64,000 nucleotides of DNA from Oscillospiraceae bacterium (GTDB lineage: Bacteria; Bacillota; Clostridia; Oscillospirales; Oscillospiraceae), in the NCBI GenBank assembly GCA_009777775.1, contig WRLE01000002.1, positions 143,464 through 207,463 on the forward strand. Reading direction: 5' to 3'. Positions within the stretch are counted from its first letter, which is position 1, and every line of letters begins with the position of its first letter. This document shows, in pieces, positions 9,850 to 18,982 of this stretch. A program made the translations under genes and the position numbers. The notes under the pieces were generated by a model. It did not search any database, was not told where the DNA came from, and saw only the letters and a list, made by a program, of their open reading frames with translations.

Positions 9850-10957
9850 AGCTAATCCGTTCTTCGCTTTCTTTATCGAATAAATAAAGCTTCTCACAAT
9901 CTATTGCAAGGCGAACATCGCTTCCGGGTCTGGCTGCTGCGTTGACCGGGAGAGTGGCGATTAATTGAGTACTGCCGGAACTAACATATAAATACACTCC
10001 AGCACCCATTAATTCTGACAGCTCGACTTTTGCCTCGATAACACCAGGGTAGCTTATACTATTCTTTTCGCTTTCGAGATATAAGCTCTCTGGTCTTATA
10101 CCTACTATTATATCCTTGCCAATATATCTGTCAATAGTGTCCGAAGCGAAACGCGAATTTGGTAGCATAAGCTCTCCGCCATCGAAGGAAATCCATAAAC
10201 TTCCATCTCTATATAATAATGTAGCATCGAAGGTATTCATCTGGGGTGAACCTATAAAACCAGCTACAAAAAGATTGCAAGGGAAGTCGTAAAGGTTTTG
10301 TGGAGAATCAACCTGTTGGATAAATCCGTCTTTCATCACCACAAGCCTTTCTCCCATGGTCATGGCTTCCGTTTGATCATGGGTGACATATACAAAGGTT
10401 GTGCCAAGACTAATGTGCAGCTTCGTAATTTCCGAGCGCATTTGGGTACGTAGCTTGGCATCTAGATTCGACAAAGGTTCATCCAACAAAAAGACAGCAG
10501 GGTCTCTCACTATTGCTCTACCCAAGGCTACACGTTGCCGTTGTCCACCAGACAAGGCTCTCGGTTTTCTTTGCAAAAGATCGCTTAAATCAAGTATTTT
10601 CGCCACTTCTTCGACTTTTTCCTTGATTATCTTTTTTGGGATTTTTCGCAGCTTTAATCCATATGCAATATTATTATATACAGTCATATGGGGAAAAAGA
10701 GCATAGTTTTGAAACACCATGGCTATGTCCCTGTCCTTTGGTGCAACATTATTAATGAGCCTATCGTCGAGATATAGCTCCCCATCGCTTATTTCTTCAA
10801 GCCCTGCTATCATACGCAGGGTTGTAGATTTTCCACAACCAGAAGGTCCCACTAGCACAACAAATTCTCCATCCATTATTTCCATGGAGAAATCATCGAC
10901 GGCTACAACACCGCCTGGGTATATTTTTTTAACATTTTTAAAAGTTATGCTTGCCAT
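9848..10957 (-). CDS. ABC transporter ATP-binding protein, MalK/MsmK/UgpC family
   Basis: This cytoplasmic ATPase of 369 aa powers a sugar-type importer. Walker A is GPSGCGKST (37-45), the Q-loop Gln is at 83, the signature LSGGQ is at 135-139, Walker B VFLLDE is at 155-160 and the switch His is at 193. After the ATPase core comes a TOBE/OB-like regulatory part (about 240-365) with the GIRPESL motif typical of MalK-like subunits. It is in the same minus-strand run as the MalF/MalG-like permeases but separated from them by a membrane-fusion protein and a MacB-core protein. It could serve those permeases alone or energise several importers, as MsmK does. Confidence 0.9.
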   Translation of the reverse strand: MASITFKNVKKIYPGGVVAVDDFSMEIMDGEFVVLVGPSGCGKSTTLRMIAGLEEISDGELYLDDRLINNVAPKDRDIAMVFQNYALFPHMTVYNNIAYGLKLRKIPKKIIKEKVEEVAKILDLSDLLQRKPRALSGGQRQRVALGRAIVRDPAVFLLDEPLSNLDAKLRTQMRSEITKLHISLGTTFVYVTHDQTEAMTMGERLVVMKDGFIQQVDSPQNLYDFPCNLFVAGFIGSPQMNTFDATLLYRDGSLWISFDGGELMLPNSRFASDTIDRYIGKDIIVGIRPESLYLESEKNSISYPGVIEAKVELSELMGAGVYLYVSSGSTQLIATLPVNAAARPGSDVRLAIDCEKLYLFDKESEERIS

Positions 10958-11035
10958 TTGTCGTCCAATCTGAGCAAGGTCATTTTACAGCTAGCTAAAA
11001 TGTCCATTGCTCTACTTATGTGCATTAAATAGGTT

Positions 11036-12175
11036 TTATTGTGGGTTTCTTATTTCGCGTTCTTCTTGTACTTCCCTTACTATCGCTTCGATGCCAGGAA
11101 TGATAAGCTTTTCCATATTTGCTATCCTGTATTCCTCTGCCTTTCGATCGTGCTTTTCATCGATTTTTCTTTTAATAATTGATATGCACAATTTCACCAA
11201 ATAGATGATTAGCTTTCTTCCATATACCAAAGTGCAGATGATGGGAAAGACCGCACAGACAATTGTGAGAATCATTAACAGGGCAAGCCAGTCTTCGATG
11301 ACGATGGCAGCATTTTCCCAATATGGTAACACTTGCCCATCAATGCGCATACTCCGCTGTCCATATGACTTTATAGTATCAAAAATCCTTGATAGTGCAT
11401 ATCGTTCGCTGTTTTCCACAATCGTTTCCCTGCTTGAGAAGTTATTAGTCATAATATTCATCGCAAAGCCACTTATGGGATTTGGCATGACGATTTCATA
11501 TGATATTATTTCTGCGCTACCTCCATTTATTTCGCTAAGTGCTTCATATGACATATATATGGCTGCTGAGCCCGTGTAAGCTTTTTCGCTGGCAAAATCG
11601 CTTTCGCGGGAAACAACGCCAGCTATATAGTATGGTATATTATTTATGCTCACTTGAAGTCCTTCAAGGTAGACTGAGCCAAAAAGCCTCCAGGCAAGCT
11701 CTTCATCCAAAAGTACTCTGTCTTTCATCAAGTCATTGGGAGAAAAATAGCTCCCATCACGTAGATATAAAGGATGAAAAAGGAAATAGTCTCCACCGAC
11801 AGCGAAGACTTGCGCTGCGGTAGTTCCTGTATTGCCAACAACGTTTACAGTCCCCGTAGCCGACCATGCATCAGTATAAAGTCTTCTGTCGTCTGTAGTA
11901 GATATTGACGCTTCAACCAGAGCTTTTTCCACATTTTCCCGAATACTGCGAATCATATATTCGCTAAAGCCAGACCCTTGGGGTAGAAATACTGATATTT
12001 GAGAAAAATGCTCACCGCTTTGCCCTGCCCATGCCTTTGCCGCCTGTTGGCTTCTAAGCATATTTTTAAAAGAAGCCGATATGAGGAAACAAATGATAAC
12101 CGCAGTTGTCAATAGCATATTCACAACAATGAGTATAATTGCGTTTTTTGACAGGGTTCTTTTTTTGCTCCGCAT
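11036..12175 (-). CDS. MacB-like periplasmic-core membrane protein without an ATPase
   Basis: The protein has 379 aa. A transmembrane helix lies at about 11-33 and is followed by a 250-residue outside domain. That domain contains features of the MacB core: a VGGDYFLFHPLYLRDGS stretch, a VLLDEELAWRLFG motif and an IAGVV(S) segment. A second hydrophobic region lies at about 290-325 and then a charged cytoplasmic tail. True MacB/FtsX-type permeases have three helices after the core; here there is room for only one or two, so it looks like a reduced member. It lies directly downstream of a membrane-fusion protein, as in MacA-MacB pairs, but the neighbouring ATPase is of the sugar-import type. The function is unknown. 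Confidence 0.65.
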   Translation of the reverse strand: MRSKKRTLSKNAIILIVVNMLLTTAVIICFLISASFKNMLRSQQAAKAWAGQSGEHFSQISVFLPQGSGFSEYMIRSIRENVEKALVEASISTTDDRRLYTDAWSATGTVNVVGNTGTTAAQVFAVGGDYFLFHPLYLRDGSYFSPNDLMKDRVLLDEELAWRLFGSVYLEGLQVSINNIPYYIAGVVSRESDFASEKAYTGSAAIYMSYEALSEINGGSAEIISYEIVMPNPISGFAMNIMTNNFSSRETIVENSERYALSRIFDTIKSYGQRSMRIDGQVLPYWENAAIVIEDWLALLMILTIVCAVFPIICTLVYGRKLIIYLVKLCISIIKRKIDEKHDRKAEEYRIANMEKLIIPGIEAIVREVQEEREIRNPQ

Positions 12176-12220
12176 TTTGGTTTTGCTCCTATTGTTTTTG
12201 GGGGGTGCTGTGTGAGCGGG

Positions 12221-12250
12221 CGGCGCGTCAGGGATGCCGCGCCCTACGAA
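12221..12250. repeat. Dispersed GC-rich palindromic repeat, copy 1
   Basis: This 30-bp unit reads GCGGCGCG, then TCAGGGATGC, then CGCGCCCTACGAA. GGCGCG and CGCGCC can pair around a 10-base loop. It lies in the 90-base gap between the fusion-protein and MacB-like genes. Eight further copies occur in this window. Confidence 0.85.
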
Positions 12251-12265
12251 AAGGGGGGGTAGTGT

Positions 12266-14374
12266 TTAATTTATGAATCTTACTTGCATGCCGGGTTCTA
12301 TGGGTCTGTTGGCTGTGGTTATTACGTAGTTTGAGCGATCTAGGGCGCCGGATACTGCACTTTGGGTGTCGTCTGAGGCTATTATGTTTACATCAACGCG
12401 AGTGGCGACATAACGGTTACCCAAGGGGCTTCTATTTGTTTCTATAACCAACACGAAATCACCGTTTGTATCTGAGCGCAATGCGCTATTGGGAACGATG
12501 GTCGGATAGTTTTGGCTTCTTTGTCCAATGCTTATACTAAGGGAAGTACCGCTTTCCACGTTACCTGAAACATCAAAGACCAAAATCCTTCCATTTACCG
12601 GATTTTGCGGGTCGTTTCTGATGGTGGATAGTATAATCCGCAAATCTCCACCCCAATAGGAATATCTATCAAGTTCCGCAATGTCCCCTATTGCCACTTG
12701 CCGGCTTTGTTCCAGGGTGACGGGAATACTCATGGAGTACCCTCTATCGGTTAATTCAATGGTTATGAGCGTTGAACCAGGCTGGGTTTGGTCACCTGCT
12801 GATATGTTTATGGCTCTTATAATGCCGCTCACAGGCGATGTGACCACAGCACCAGTTCCATCGGATTCCAGCTTTGCTATTTCGCTTCTTTTTATGCTTA
12901 TTTGATTACGTTGCTCTGCCATGTTTAGAGACTGTAACTCGCTGGCTATTCCATCCTTTTTTTGCTGTTCGCTGAGATTAAAGAGCAGTTCATCAATGGA
13001 CATTTCCTGAGATTTTATGGCATCATCCGCTTGCCGCTGGATAGTTAATAAATTTTCTTCTTTGAGCTTCAGTTCATTTTCTGCTGCTGTGAATTCAGTT
13101 TTCGCTTTGTCCCTGTCCGTTAGAGCTTCATCCCTGTCTTTTTTCACAGCGGCGAGGGCTGTTTCCAAATCTTCTAGAGCTTCCGTTGCTTTTGTCAAAT
13201 CACTTTTAGCATTTCTCTCCGCTGTTTGTGCATTTTCCAGCATCCTTGTACGGCGTTCATGTTCATATGAATTGTTACCACCAAGGAGACCATTGCGCTC
13301 CCTTTCCAACTGGAGCAAATCGTCTTCTAGCTTCGATAGCTCGCCATCTAATTTAGTAAGTGTGCTGTAGGCAATATAATTTGGATCCGCGGTGCTACTA
13401 CTATCAACATAAAATTGCCCATATGCAGCCAAATACGCCGCTCTTCTCACCATATCGTCCCAAGCTTCAGGCGGGGTGAGAACCAGAGGGGATGATGGGT
13501 CCGAGGGGTCGGATAGCTCCATGGTGGAAAAATGGTCAAAAGCATCAGTTACAAAGTCATCGTAATTTGATTGATGCATGATTTTCGCCACGTTGATTTC
13601 AGCGATTTTATTTGATATTTCTTCGTTTTTATTGTTAATCCTCCGATTGACATCACTTGTGTCGCTACCTGAGTTGAGTCCACCAAGTTCCGATAAGTAT
13701 CTTTGCGCATCTGCGACTGCTTCTGTGGCAGTAGTTAGCTTTGTTTGAGCTAGTTTCACTTGTTCCTGGGCAGTATCTCTAGAGCCTTCAGCAGTGGCAT
13801 ATCTTGTTTCTAAGCGACGCAATTCATCTTCCGCAGAGTCAAGGGTAAGCCTAGCTATTTCTAATTCCTCTTTTGCTTTGGCTATTTCTTCCTCACCCTT
13901 TTGAACTGCTTCGATTTTATTGGCTTCCAACTCTTCCAATTTCTCATTGGCTAGCCTAATACTGCGCTCTTGAGATGAGTAATCTCCATCCAGACTGGCA
14001 TTTATAACAGCTCTTTCGTATTCAAGAGTCAATCTTCGTAGTTCCTCCCTGGCAGAAGACAGTTGGGTGCTTTCGGAGTCTGCAAGGGTGAAGAGGATGT
14101 CTCCTGTTTCCACTTGATTTCCAAGGCGCACATTTACAGAGCTTATTGTCCTAGTTTGCTCCATTTTTACTTCATAACTGTTGTTTGCCGTTACCGTTGC
14201 TGTACCCCTTATTCTAGCATTAATTGTACCGGAACTGGTATAGCGTGCCGCCACTTCAGGCAAAGAGCGGTTCATAATAGTATTTGAGAAAAATGTCAAT
14301 ACGAGCAAAACAGCAAGAAACACGATTGCCGCATTTTTTACCCAATCTCTTTTTCGCACATTTTCTTCATTCAT
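12266..14374 (-). CDS. Membrane-fusion (HlyD/MacA-type) protein with a very long coiled coil
   Basis: The protein has 702 aa. A single N-terminal transmembrane helix spans about residues 12-28. The first half of a biotinyl-lipoyl-like domain is at about 60-110 (VKMEQTRTISSVNVRLGNQV, then GDILFTL). A very long alpha-helical hairpin runs from about 115 to 500, rich in E, K, L and A. The lipoyl second half is at about 510-540 (VTSPVSGIIRAINISAGDQ), followed by beta-barrel domains. The protein would be membrane-anchored with its body outside the cell. Such adaptors usually work with MacB-type exporters, and a MacB-core gene follows directly. The coiled coil is longer than in common MacA proteins. 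No lipobox is seen. Confidence 0.8.
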   Translation of the reverse strand: MNEENVRKRDWVKNAAIVFLAVLLVLTFFSNTIMNRSLPEVAARYTSSGTINARIRGTATVTANNSYEVKMEQTRTISSVNVRLGNQVETGDILFTLADSESTQLSSAREELRRLTLEYERAVINASLDGDYSSQERSIRLANEKLEELEANKIEAVQKGEEEIAKAKEELEIARLTLDSAEDELRRLETRYATAEGSRDTAQEQVKLAQTKLTTATEAVADAQRYLSELGGLNSGSDTSDVNRRINNKNEEISNKIAEINVAKIMHQSNYDDFVTDAFDHFSTMELSDPSDPSSPLVLTPPEAWDDMVRRAAYLAAYGQFYVDSSSTADPNYIAYSTLTKLDGELSKLEDDLLQLERERNGLLGGNNSYEHERRTRMLENAQTAERNAKSDLTKATEALEDLETALAAVKKDRDEALTDRDKAKTEFTAAENELKLKEENLLTIQRQADDAIKSQEMSIDELLFNLSEQQKKDGIASELQSLNMAEQRNQISIKRSEIAKLESDGTGAVVTSPVSGIIRAINISAGDQTQPGSTLITIELTDRGYSMSIPVTLEQSRQVAIGDIAELDRYSYWGGDLRIILSTIRNDPQNPVNGRILVFDVSGNVESGTSLSISIGQRSQNYPTIVPNSALRSDTNGDFVLVIETNRSPLGNRYVATRVDVNIIASDDTQSAVSGALDRSNYVITTANRPIEPGMQVRFIN

Positions 14375-14495
14375 TTACTTTACGACTCCGATCTAACTTT
14401 GATTTATTAACGATATTTGAGTACTGTACAGATGATAATAACTCATTGTCTATGCTAGATGACTCATTCGTGTCGATTCCCAATAGTCGGTTATA

Positions 14496-15383
14496 TTACC
14501 CTTTCACAGAGCCTGAATGGGTGATGCCTTCCACCAGAGCTTCTTCGCCGTGGAGGAAGAGCAAAAGGGGTGGAATCATGTATACAACTGCTATAGCGAA
14601 AGCGACACCGACTTCCCCTGCGTTAATGACGGAAAGATACACCGACAAGGGTTGCTTATCAGCTTCATTTAACATTATGATGGGTAATTCCACCATATTC
14701 CAATAGTCAATAAATACCAATATTACAATGGAATACAGAGCACTCCTACATTGGGGTAGGCACACTCCTGTGAATATCTGCCATTCACTGGCACCATCGA
14801 GTTTTGCTGCTTCAATGAGGGAAACGGGGATGCGCCGCATAAACTTCGTAAGTAGAAACACAGAAAATGGAGCAAAAGCACCTGGGAAGATGACTGCCCA
14901 TCTTGTGTTAATGAGCCCAGTCCAATTGGCAACAAGATAATTTGGTACGGTGGTGACTTGATATGGCATAAGCATTAGTATTATATATGAAAAGAATATC
15001 ACATTCTTAAAGCGGCTTTGATATCGGGAAAAGCTGTATGCAGCAAAGGAGGCTATTCCCACTTGGGCGATGACTATGGGTAAAACTAAAATTATGGAGT
15101 TCCAAAGCTTTAATATATAGTCTGGACTGCGAAATAGCACAACAATATATTGAATGAAGCTCACCTTGTCGGGTATCAGCTTTAGATTCACACTATCTGA
15201 AACATAAGCATTTCCGCTGCTTTGCCTCGCATCACGGAAAACCATTCCATAATTAGAGTCAATTTCGCTTTGAGCCATAAAGGAGTTTGACAAGGTGAGT
15301 ACAGTGGGCATTAGAAAACCTACAGCAAAGACTGCTGCAAGTAAAAACAAGATAGTGCGTCCTATGTATCTTTTTTTACCCAT
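14496..15383 (-). CDS. Sugar ABC transporter permease, MalG family
   Basis: This 295-aa inner-membrane protein has six likely helices. The EAA loop that contacts the ATPase (SLIEAAKLDGASEWQIF) is at about 188-204, and the C-terminus ends VEGITHSGSVKG as in MalG-type subunits. It has a large outside loop between helices 1 and 2 (about 40-80). The start ATG has AAAGGAGG 11 bases upstream. It forms the permease pair with the MalF-like gene 98 bases upstream. The substrate cannot be told; the family carries carbohydrates or related solutes inward. Confidence 0.9.
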   Translation of the reverse strand: MGKKRYIGRTILFLLAAVFAVGFLMPTVLTLSNSFMAQSEIDSNYGMVFRDARQSSGNAYVSDSVNLKLIPDKVSFIQYIVVLFRSPDYILKLWNSIILVLPIVIAQVGIASFAAYSFSRYQSRFKNVIFFSYIILMLMPYQVTTVPNYLVANWTGLINTRWAVIFPGAFAPFSVFLLTKFMRRIPVSLIEAAKLDGASEWQIFTGVCLPQCRSALYSIVILVFIDYWNMVELPIIMLNEADKQPLSVYLSVINAGEVGVAFAIAVVYMIPPLLLFLHGEEALVEGITHSGSVKG

Positions 15384-15481
15384 TTTACTGTTAGTCCTCC
15401 TTTAACATCATAAACTTGTCGCTCATTGAGCTCTAGCTAGCACTCCCAAGGTCATATTCCGCAAAGACCATCTACATTGCT

Positions 15482-16417
15482 TTAGCCTTCCACATCCTTG
15501 CCGAAATAATTTTCAGCAACGAATAGAATCGCAATGATTATCACCATTGCCACTGCCATGACAATGGCAGCTGAAGCCAGCCTTTGATAATCCAGATTTC
15601 GGAAGATATTATTCATGAAATGCTGGAGCATATACAATCTCCCAACGGGATAACTCCCTGTGAGCAGATAGATTTCTCTGAAAACTTTAAACGAACTGAT
15701 AAGGGATAATATGGTAACAAAGAGAATGGTTGGTGATAAATAGCGCAGCTTAATGGAAAAAAACTTATTGATTGGACTTGCACCTTCCACATCAGCCACC
15801 TCCAACAATTCTCGTGGGATGTTGCTCAGTGCAGCCATAAACAATATCATATTATATCCCAATGTTTTCCAAAGATAGAGAACCGCAATTACAACTTGAT
15901 TATATTGAGATTGTATCCAGTCGATTTTACCAATATCGAAGTATGCAAGTACTTCATTTATAGCTCCATTATAGTCAAATAGCACTCGCCATATTAAAAC
16001 AATAGATGCAACGGGCACCATCAGCGGGCTTAGGAAAAATGTCCGAAATTGGCTTTTGAGTGGTATACGCGCTTCAAGGAGCAAAGCAAGGAGCAGTGCA
16101 AGTATCACCGCCAAAGGCACTGCCACCACGGAAAAGGATATGGTGTTTTTTGCTGCTGCTTGAAAAGCGTCATTTCGAAAGAGTGCTTTGAAATTATCTA
16201 GAAAAACGAAGTTGCGGCGCAGCGGGCTGTCTATCATAGAATAGTAGAGAATAACGCCAAAGGGAACGATATAAAATATGGAAACACCCAGAAAGCTTGG
16301 CGCAAGCCAAAGCATACTGTTGAGTTTTTCTCGTATGCGCAGCTTTCTGGAGCCTTTGCCTACTTTCCCTTTGCTGCGTTTTTCTTTAATATTTCTTACA
16401 ATATTCAACCGCTGCAC
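15482..16417 (-). CDS. Sugar ABC transporter permease, MalF/UgpA family
   Basis: This 311-aa permease has six predicted helices and a positively charged N-terminal tail. The EAA motif (LLEVADVEGASPINKFF) is at about 204-220. It begins one base after the stop of the upstream binding-protein gene, so the two are co-translated. The listed start is a GTG. A TTG at 16408 has a better placed AAGG and is a possible true start. With the MalG-like protein it should form the channel for solute delivered by the lipoproteins encoded upstream. Confidence 0.9.
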   Translation of the reverse strand: MQRLNIVRNIKEKRSKGKVGKGSRKLRIREKLNSMLWLAPSFLGVSIFYIVPFGVILYYSMIDSPLRRNFVFLDNFKALFRNDAFQAAAKNTISFSVVAVPLAVILALLLALLLEARIPLKSQFRTFFLSPLMVPVASIVLIWRVLFDYNGAINEVLAYFDIGKIDWIQSQYNQVVIAVLYLWKTLGYNMILFMAALSNIPRELLEVADVEGASPINKFFSIKLRYLSPTILFVTILSLISSFKVFREIYLLTGSYPVGRLYMLQHFMNNIFRNLDYQRLASAAIVMAVAMVIIIAILFVAENYFGKDVEG

Positions 16418-16418
16418 C

Positions 16419-18902
16419 TTAACTTAATTCTGATATGTAGATTGCTACTCGGCTTTGTATCACCCTGGCTGCATCGGCTGCGCTGGCGCGACCTTGGAAA
16501 TAATCATCGGCACCTTCTGTGATGATATTTATAAGGTTTTCGTCATAGCCCCCAGCAACACCACTTATAGAATCGATGAGCTGATAAATCTGGTCTGCTT
16601 GCTCCTGGGTCATGGCGTATATATAAATCATTTCACCCATATCCCTGGGATACATAGCTCCCCCCATCGTTGCAACGCTGGTGACTACACTTGAACTAGA
16701 GCGATAACCAAAGCTATCTGCATTAAAAATTGTATATCCGCCGTTTTCTGGATAATACCCCGCCTTGGGTACTGGCTGTTCTTCATCATCTTCATCTGTA
16801 TAATATTCTTGAGTCATCATCTCCTCAAACATGGCATCAAGCTTGCTTTTTTCAAGGGGGAATCCGAACATACGTGGTCCCATGGTTTGACCTTCTCCCA
16901 AAATTATCTCTCGCATAAATTCCCAAGCACCATCTTTATCTATGCAGCTTGTGGTCATAGCCATGCTTCCTATCATGGTGATGACATTTCCAGCTCCGCT
17001 AGCTGTCGGGAACCCTTTATATACAACCTCGCCACCGAATCTTTCCTTGTCGATCATCGTGTTTAGCAAATCATATATGATACCAAACCTCATGATTTGT
17101 TCCCCTGAACTTATCAATTGCTCTTCGCTGACCCAATTCTCAAAATCATAATCAACTTCATCGGGTATGGTACTGGCAAATTCCAAAAGCTTTATAAAAT
17201 CATCTGTATCGAAATTAGCTGTTCCCGCTCCCCAGTCGATATAGCTATCCATGCCAAGCATAATTGCTTGCTGTAAGAAAGAACTCTTGGTCATATAGTA
17301 GCCTATCGGTGATGTGGCTTGGGGGTTGGCATTTATAACATCCATGAACTCTTCCATTGTCCAACTGGTTTTGTCTCCCAGAATAGCTGGGTTACCCCAC
17401 AAGGAAAATACATAGAAATTGGAAAACAACTGGTATAGTTTGCCATCAACTTCAGCCGCCCGCAAGGCTCCCTCAACTAAATCGGAGCGGCTCAAGCCTG
17501 GGTCAGCATCAATAAAGGGATTTAAGTCCTCTATTAAGCCTCTGGAAATATATTGGTTGAGCGGTAGCCCATTCGTAATTATCAAATCAGGAACCTCACC
17601 AGAAATAATTTCTGTGGAAAGCTTGGTTAAACCAGCCATGTAATCATCTTGTGTGCTATATACTGAGTAGTCATTAACAAAAATCCGATATTTTTGATTT
17701 GTCCTGTTGAAGTTTACGATGGTGCTGCGTAAAGTCCAGTCGATATTCATACAAGCTAGTGTAAGTACGATTCTTGGAGGAACACTGTCTACGGGCACTT
17801 TGTTGAGAATTATTACCTCATATGTGGGTCCTGCAGACATATTACTATAATCGTATGAATATGTTAAAGTAAATACATTGTCATTTGGTAACATAAACAC
17901 ATTGTTCATAGACATGCCGCCCACGCCGCTGTTAATCCAGTTGAGTAATAGCGTACTCTCGCCAGTCTCATCATCGATACCATAAAGATTGTTGTTGTCT
18001 GAAAAAATTAAAGCATACTCACCTGCACTGGGAAATATATTATATGCATTGTCGGGCAACGGCACTTGCTCGCCCCAGTCACCAGTGACTACATCAATTT
18101 TTCGCATACCTCGATACATCCCACGAGTGGTAGTTGAATCCATTATCCATCCCAGATGAGCAATGTCACCATCAGGTAGTTTCACAAGTGTATCAATCCA
18201 GTTGTCCACATCAACGGAAAACTTTTGATTACCTTTATCATCGAGGACATAAATTGTTGTAGAAACAGCTATATAAATGTTGCCATCGTCGTCCATGTTT
18301 ATAGCTTGAATATAGAAATAATCCAAACCTTCTGCAAAATCACTAAGGTCGATTGAATCCAGCTCTGCTCCTGTATTATCTAATTTACGAAGCACAGTAC
18401 TACTACCTAAATCCTGGTAATAAGCGTACATACCATACATATCTTCTTCTTCATCAAAATCATCCGGCAGGTCGAAATAGTAGAAGTTAGCTCTTTGTGC
18501 TATCCAAATGTTTCCTTCTCCATCAGCAAACATTCCCATGATGTCTGTCGTGCTTTCTGCATTTTCCGGCGCATTCTCAGGCAGGCTCATAGGTACATAA
18601 TTCTCAAGCAATGCCAAGTCATCGCCTTCGAAACTCATTGTATAAAGCGACATGGTTGACTCATAGGTTTCTTCATCAAATGTATATGATGTTAAAACAA
18701 ATTTGTCTCCTATCATTGTCATATTTCCAATGTTGCTAATGCCTTCCGGTAGAGTCTTGAACTCAGGGACATAAACATACTCAGAGCTACCCATGACTGA
18801 GTTATCGTCGTCATCACTATTGCTGTTGCAAGCTGCCAATAATGAGACTGCCATAATAATCGCCAATAAAGCAGCTGTTTTGCGAATAATACTTTTTTTC
18901 AT
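16419..18902 (-). CDS. Propeller-fused extracellular solute-binding lipoprotein A
   Basis: The protein has 827 aa. A lipoprotein signal with lipobox LLAAC is followed by an S/D-rich linker. Residues of about 50-370 contain repeated strand patterns with DGEGNIWIA and DDDGNIYIA motifs, characteristic of NHL/Reg_prop beta-propellers. About 375-800 is a type 1 solute-binding domain (a Y-containing lobe, DLIITNGLPL, LVEGALRAAEVDGKLYQL). Ordinary family members have about 420-450 aa, so this is a fusion of sensor-like propeller and binding protein. It is a paralogue of the gene just upstream. It would be lipid-anchored outside the cell and feed the MalF/MalG-type permeases. A GAGGAG is 11 bases before the ATG. 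Confidence 0.85.
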   Translation of the reverse strand: MKKSIIRKTAALLAIIMAVSLLAACNSNSDDDDNSVMGSSEYVYVPEFKTLPEGISNIGNMTMIGDKFVLTSYTFDEETYESTMSLYTMSFEGDDLALLENYVPMSLPENAPENAESTTDIMGMFADGEGNIWIAQRANFYYFDLPDDFDEEEDMYGMYAYYQDLGSSTVLRKLDNTGAELDSIDLSDFAEGLDYFYIQAINMDDDGNIYIAVSTTIYVLDDKGNQKFSVDVDNWIDTLVKLPDGDIAHLGWIMDSTTTRGMYRGMRKIDVVTGDWGEQVPLPDNAYNIFPSAGEYALIFSDNNNLYGIDDETGESTLLLNWINSGVGGMSMNNVFMLPNDNVFTLTYSYDYSNMSAGPTYEVIILNKVPVDSVPPRIVLTLACMNIDWTLRSTIVNFNRTNQKYRIFVNDYSVYSTQDDYMAGLTKLSTEIISGEVPDLIITNGLPLNQYISRGLIEDLNPFIDADPGLSRSDLVEGALRAAEVDGKLYQLFSNFYVFSLWGNPAILGDKTSWTMEEFMDVINANPQATSPIGYYMTKSSFLQQAIMLGMDSYIDWGAGTANFDTDDFIKLLEFASTIPDEVDYDFENWVSEEQLISSGEQIMRFGIIYDLLNTMIDKERFGGEVVYKGFPTASGAGNVITMIGSMAMTTSCIDKDGAWEFMREIILGEGQTMGPRMFGFPLEKSKLDAMFEEMMTQEYYTDEDDEEQPVPKAGYYPENGGYTIFNADSFGYRSSSSVVTSVATMGGAMYPRDMGEMIYIYAMTQEQADQIYQLIDSISGVAGGYDENLINIITEGADDYFQGRASAADAARVIQSRVAIYISELS

Positions 18903-18982
18903 CGTTTTCTATTCTCCTCATAATCTTGTTTAGTTTATAGCTATTATATCATCAATGCAAATTCCGTCAACAACATATCCCA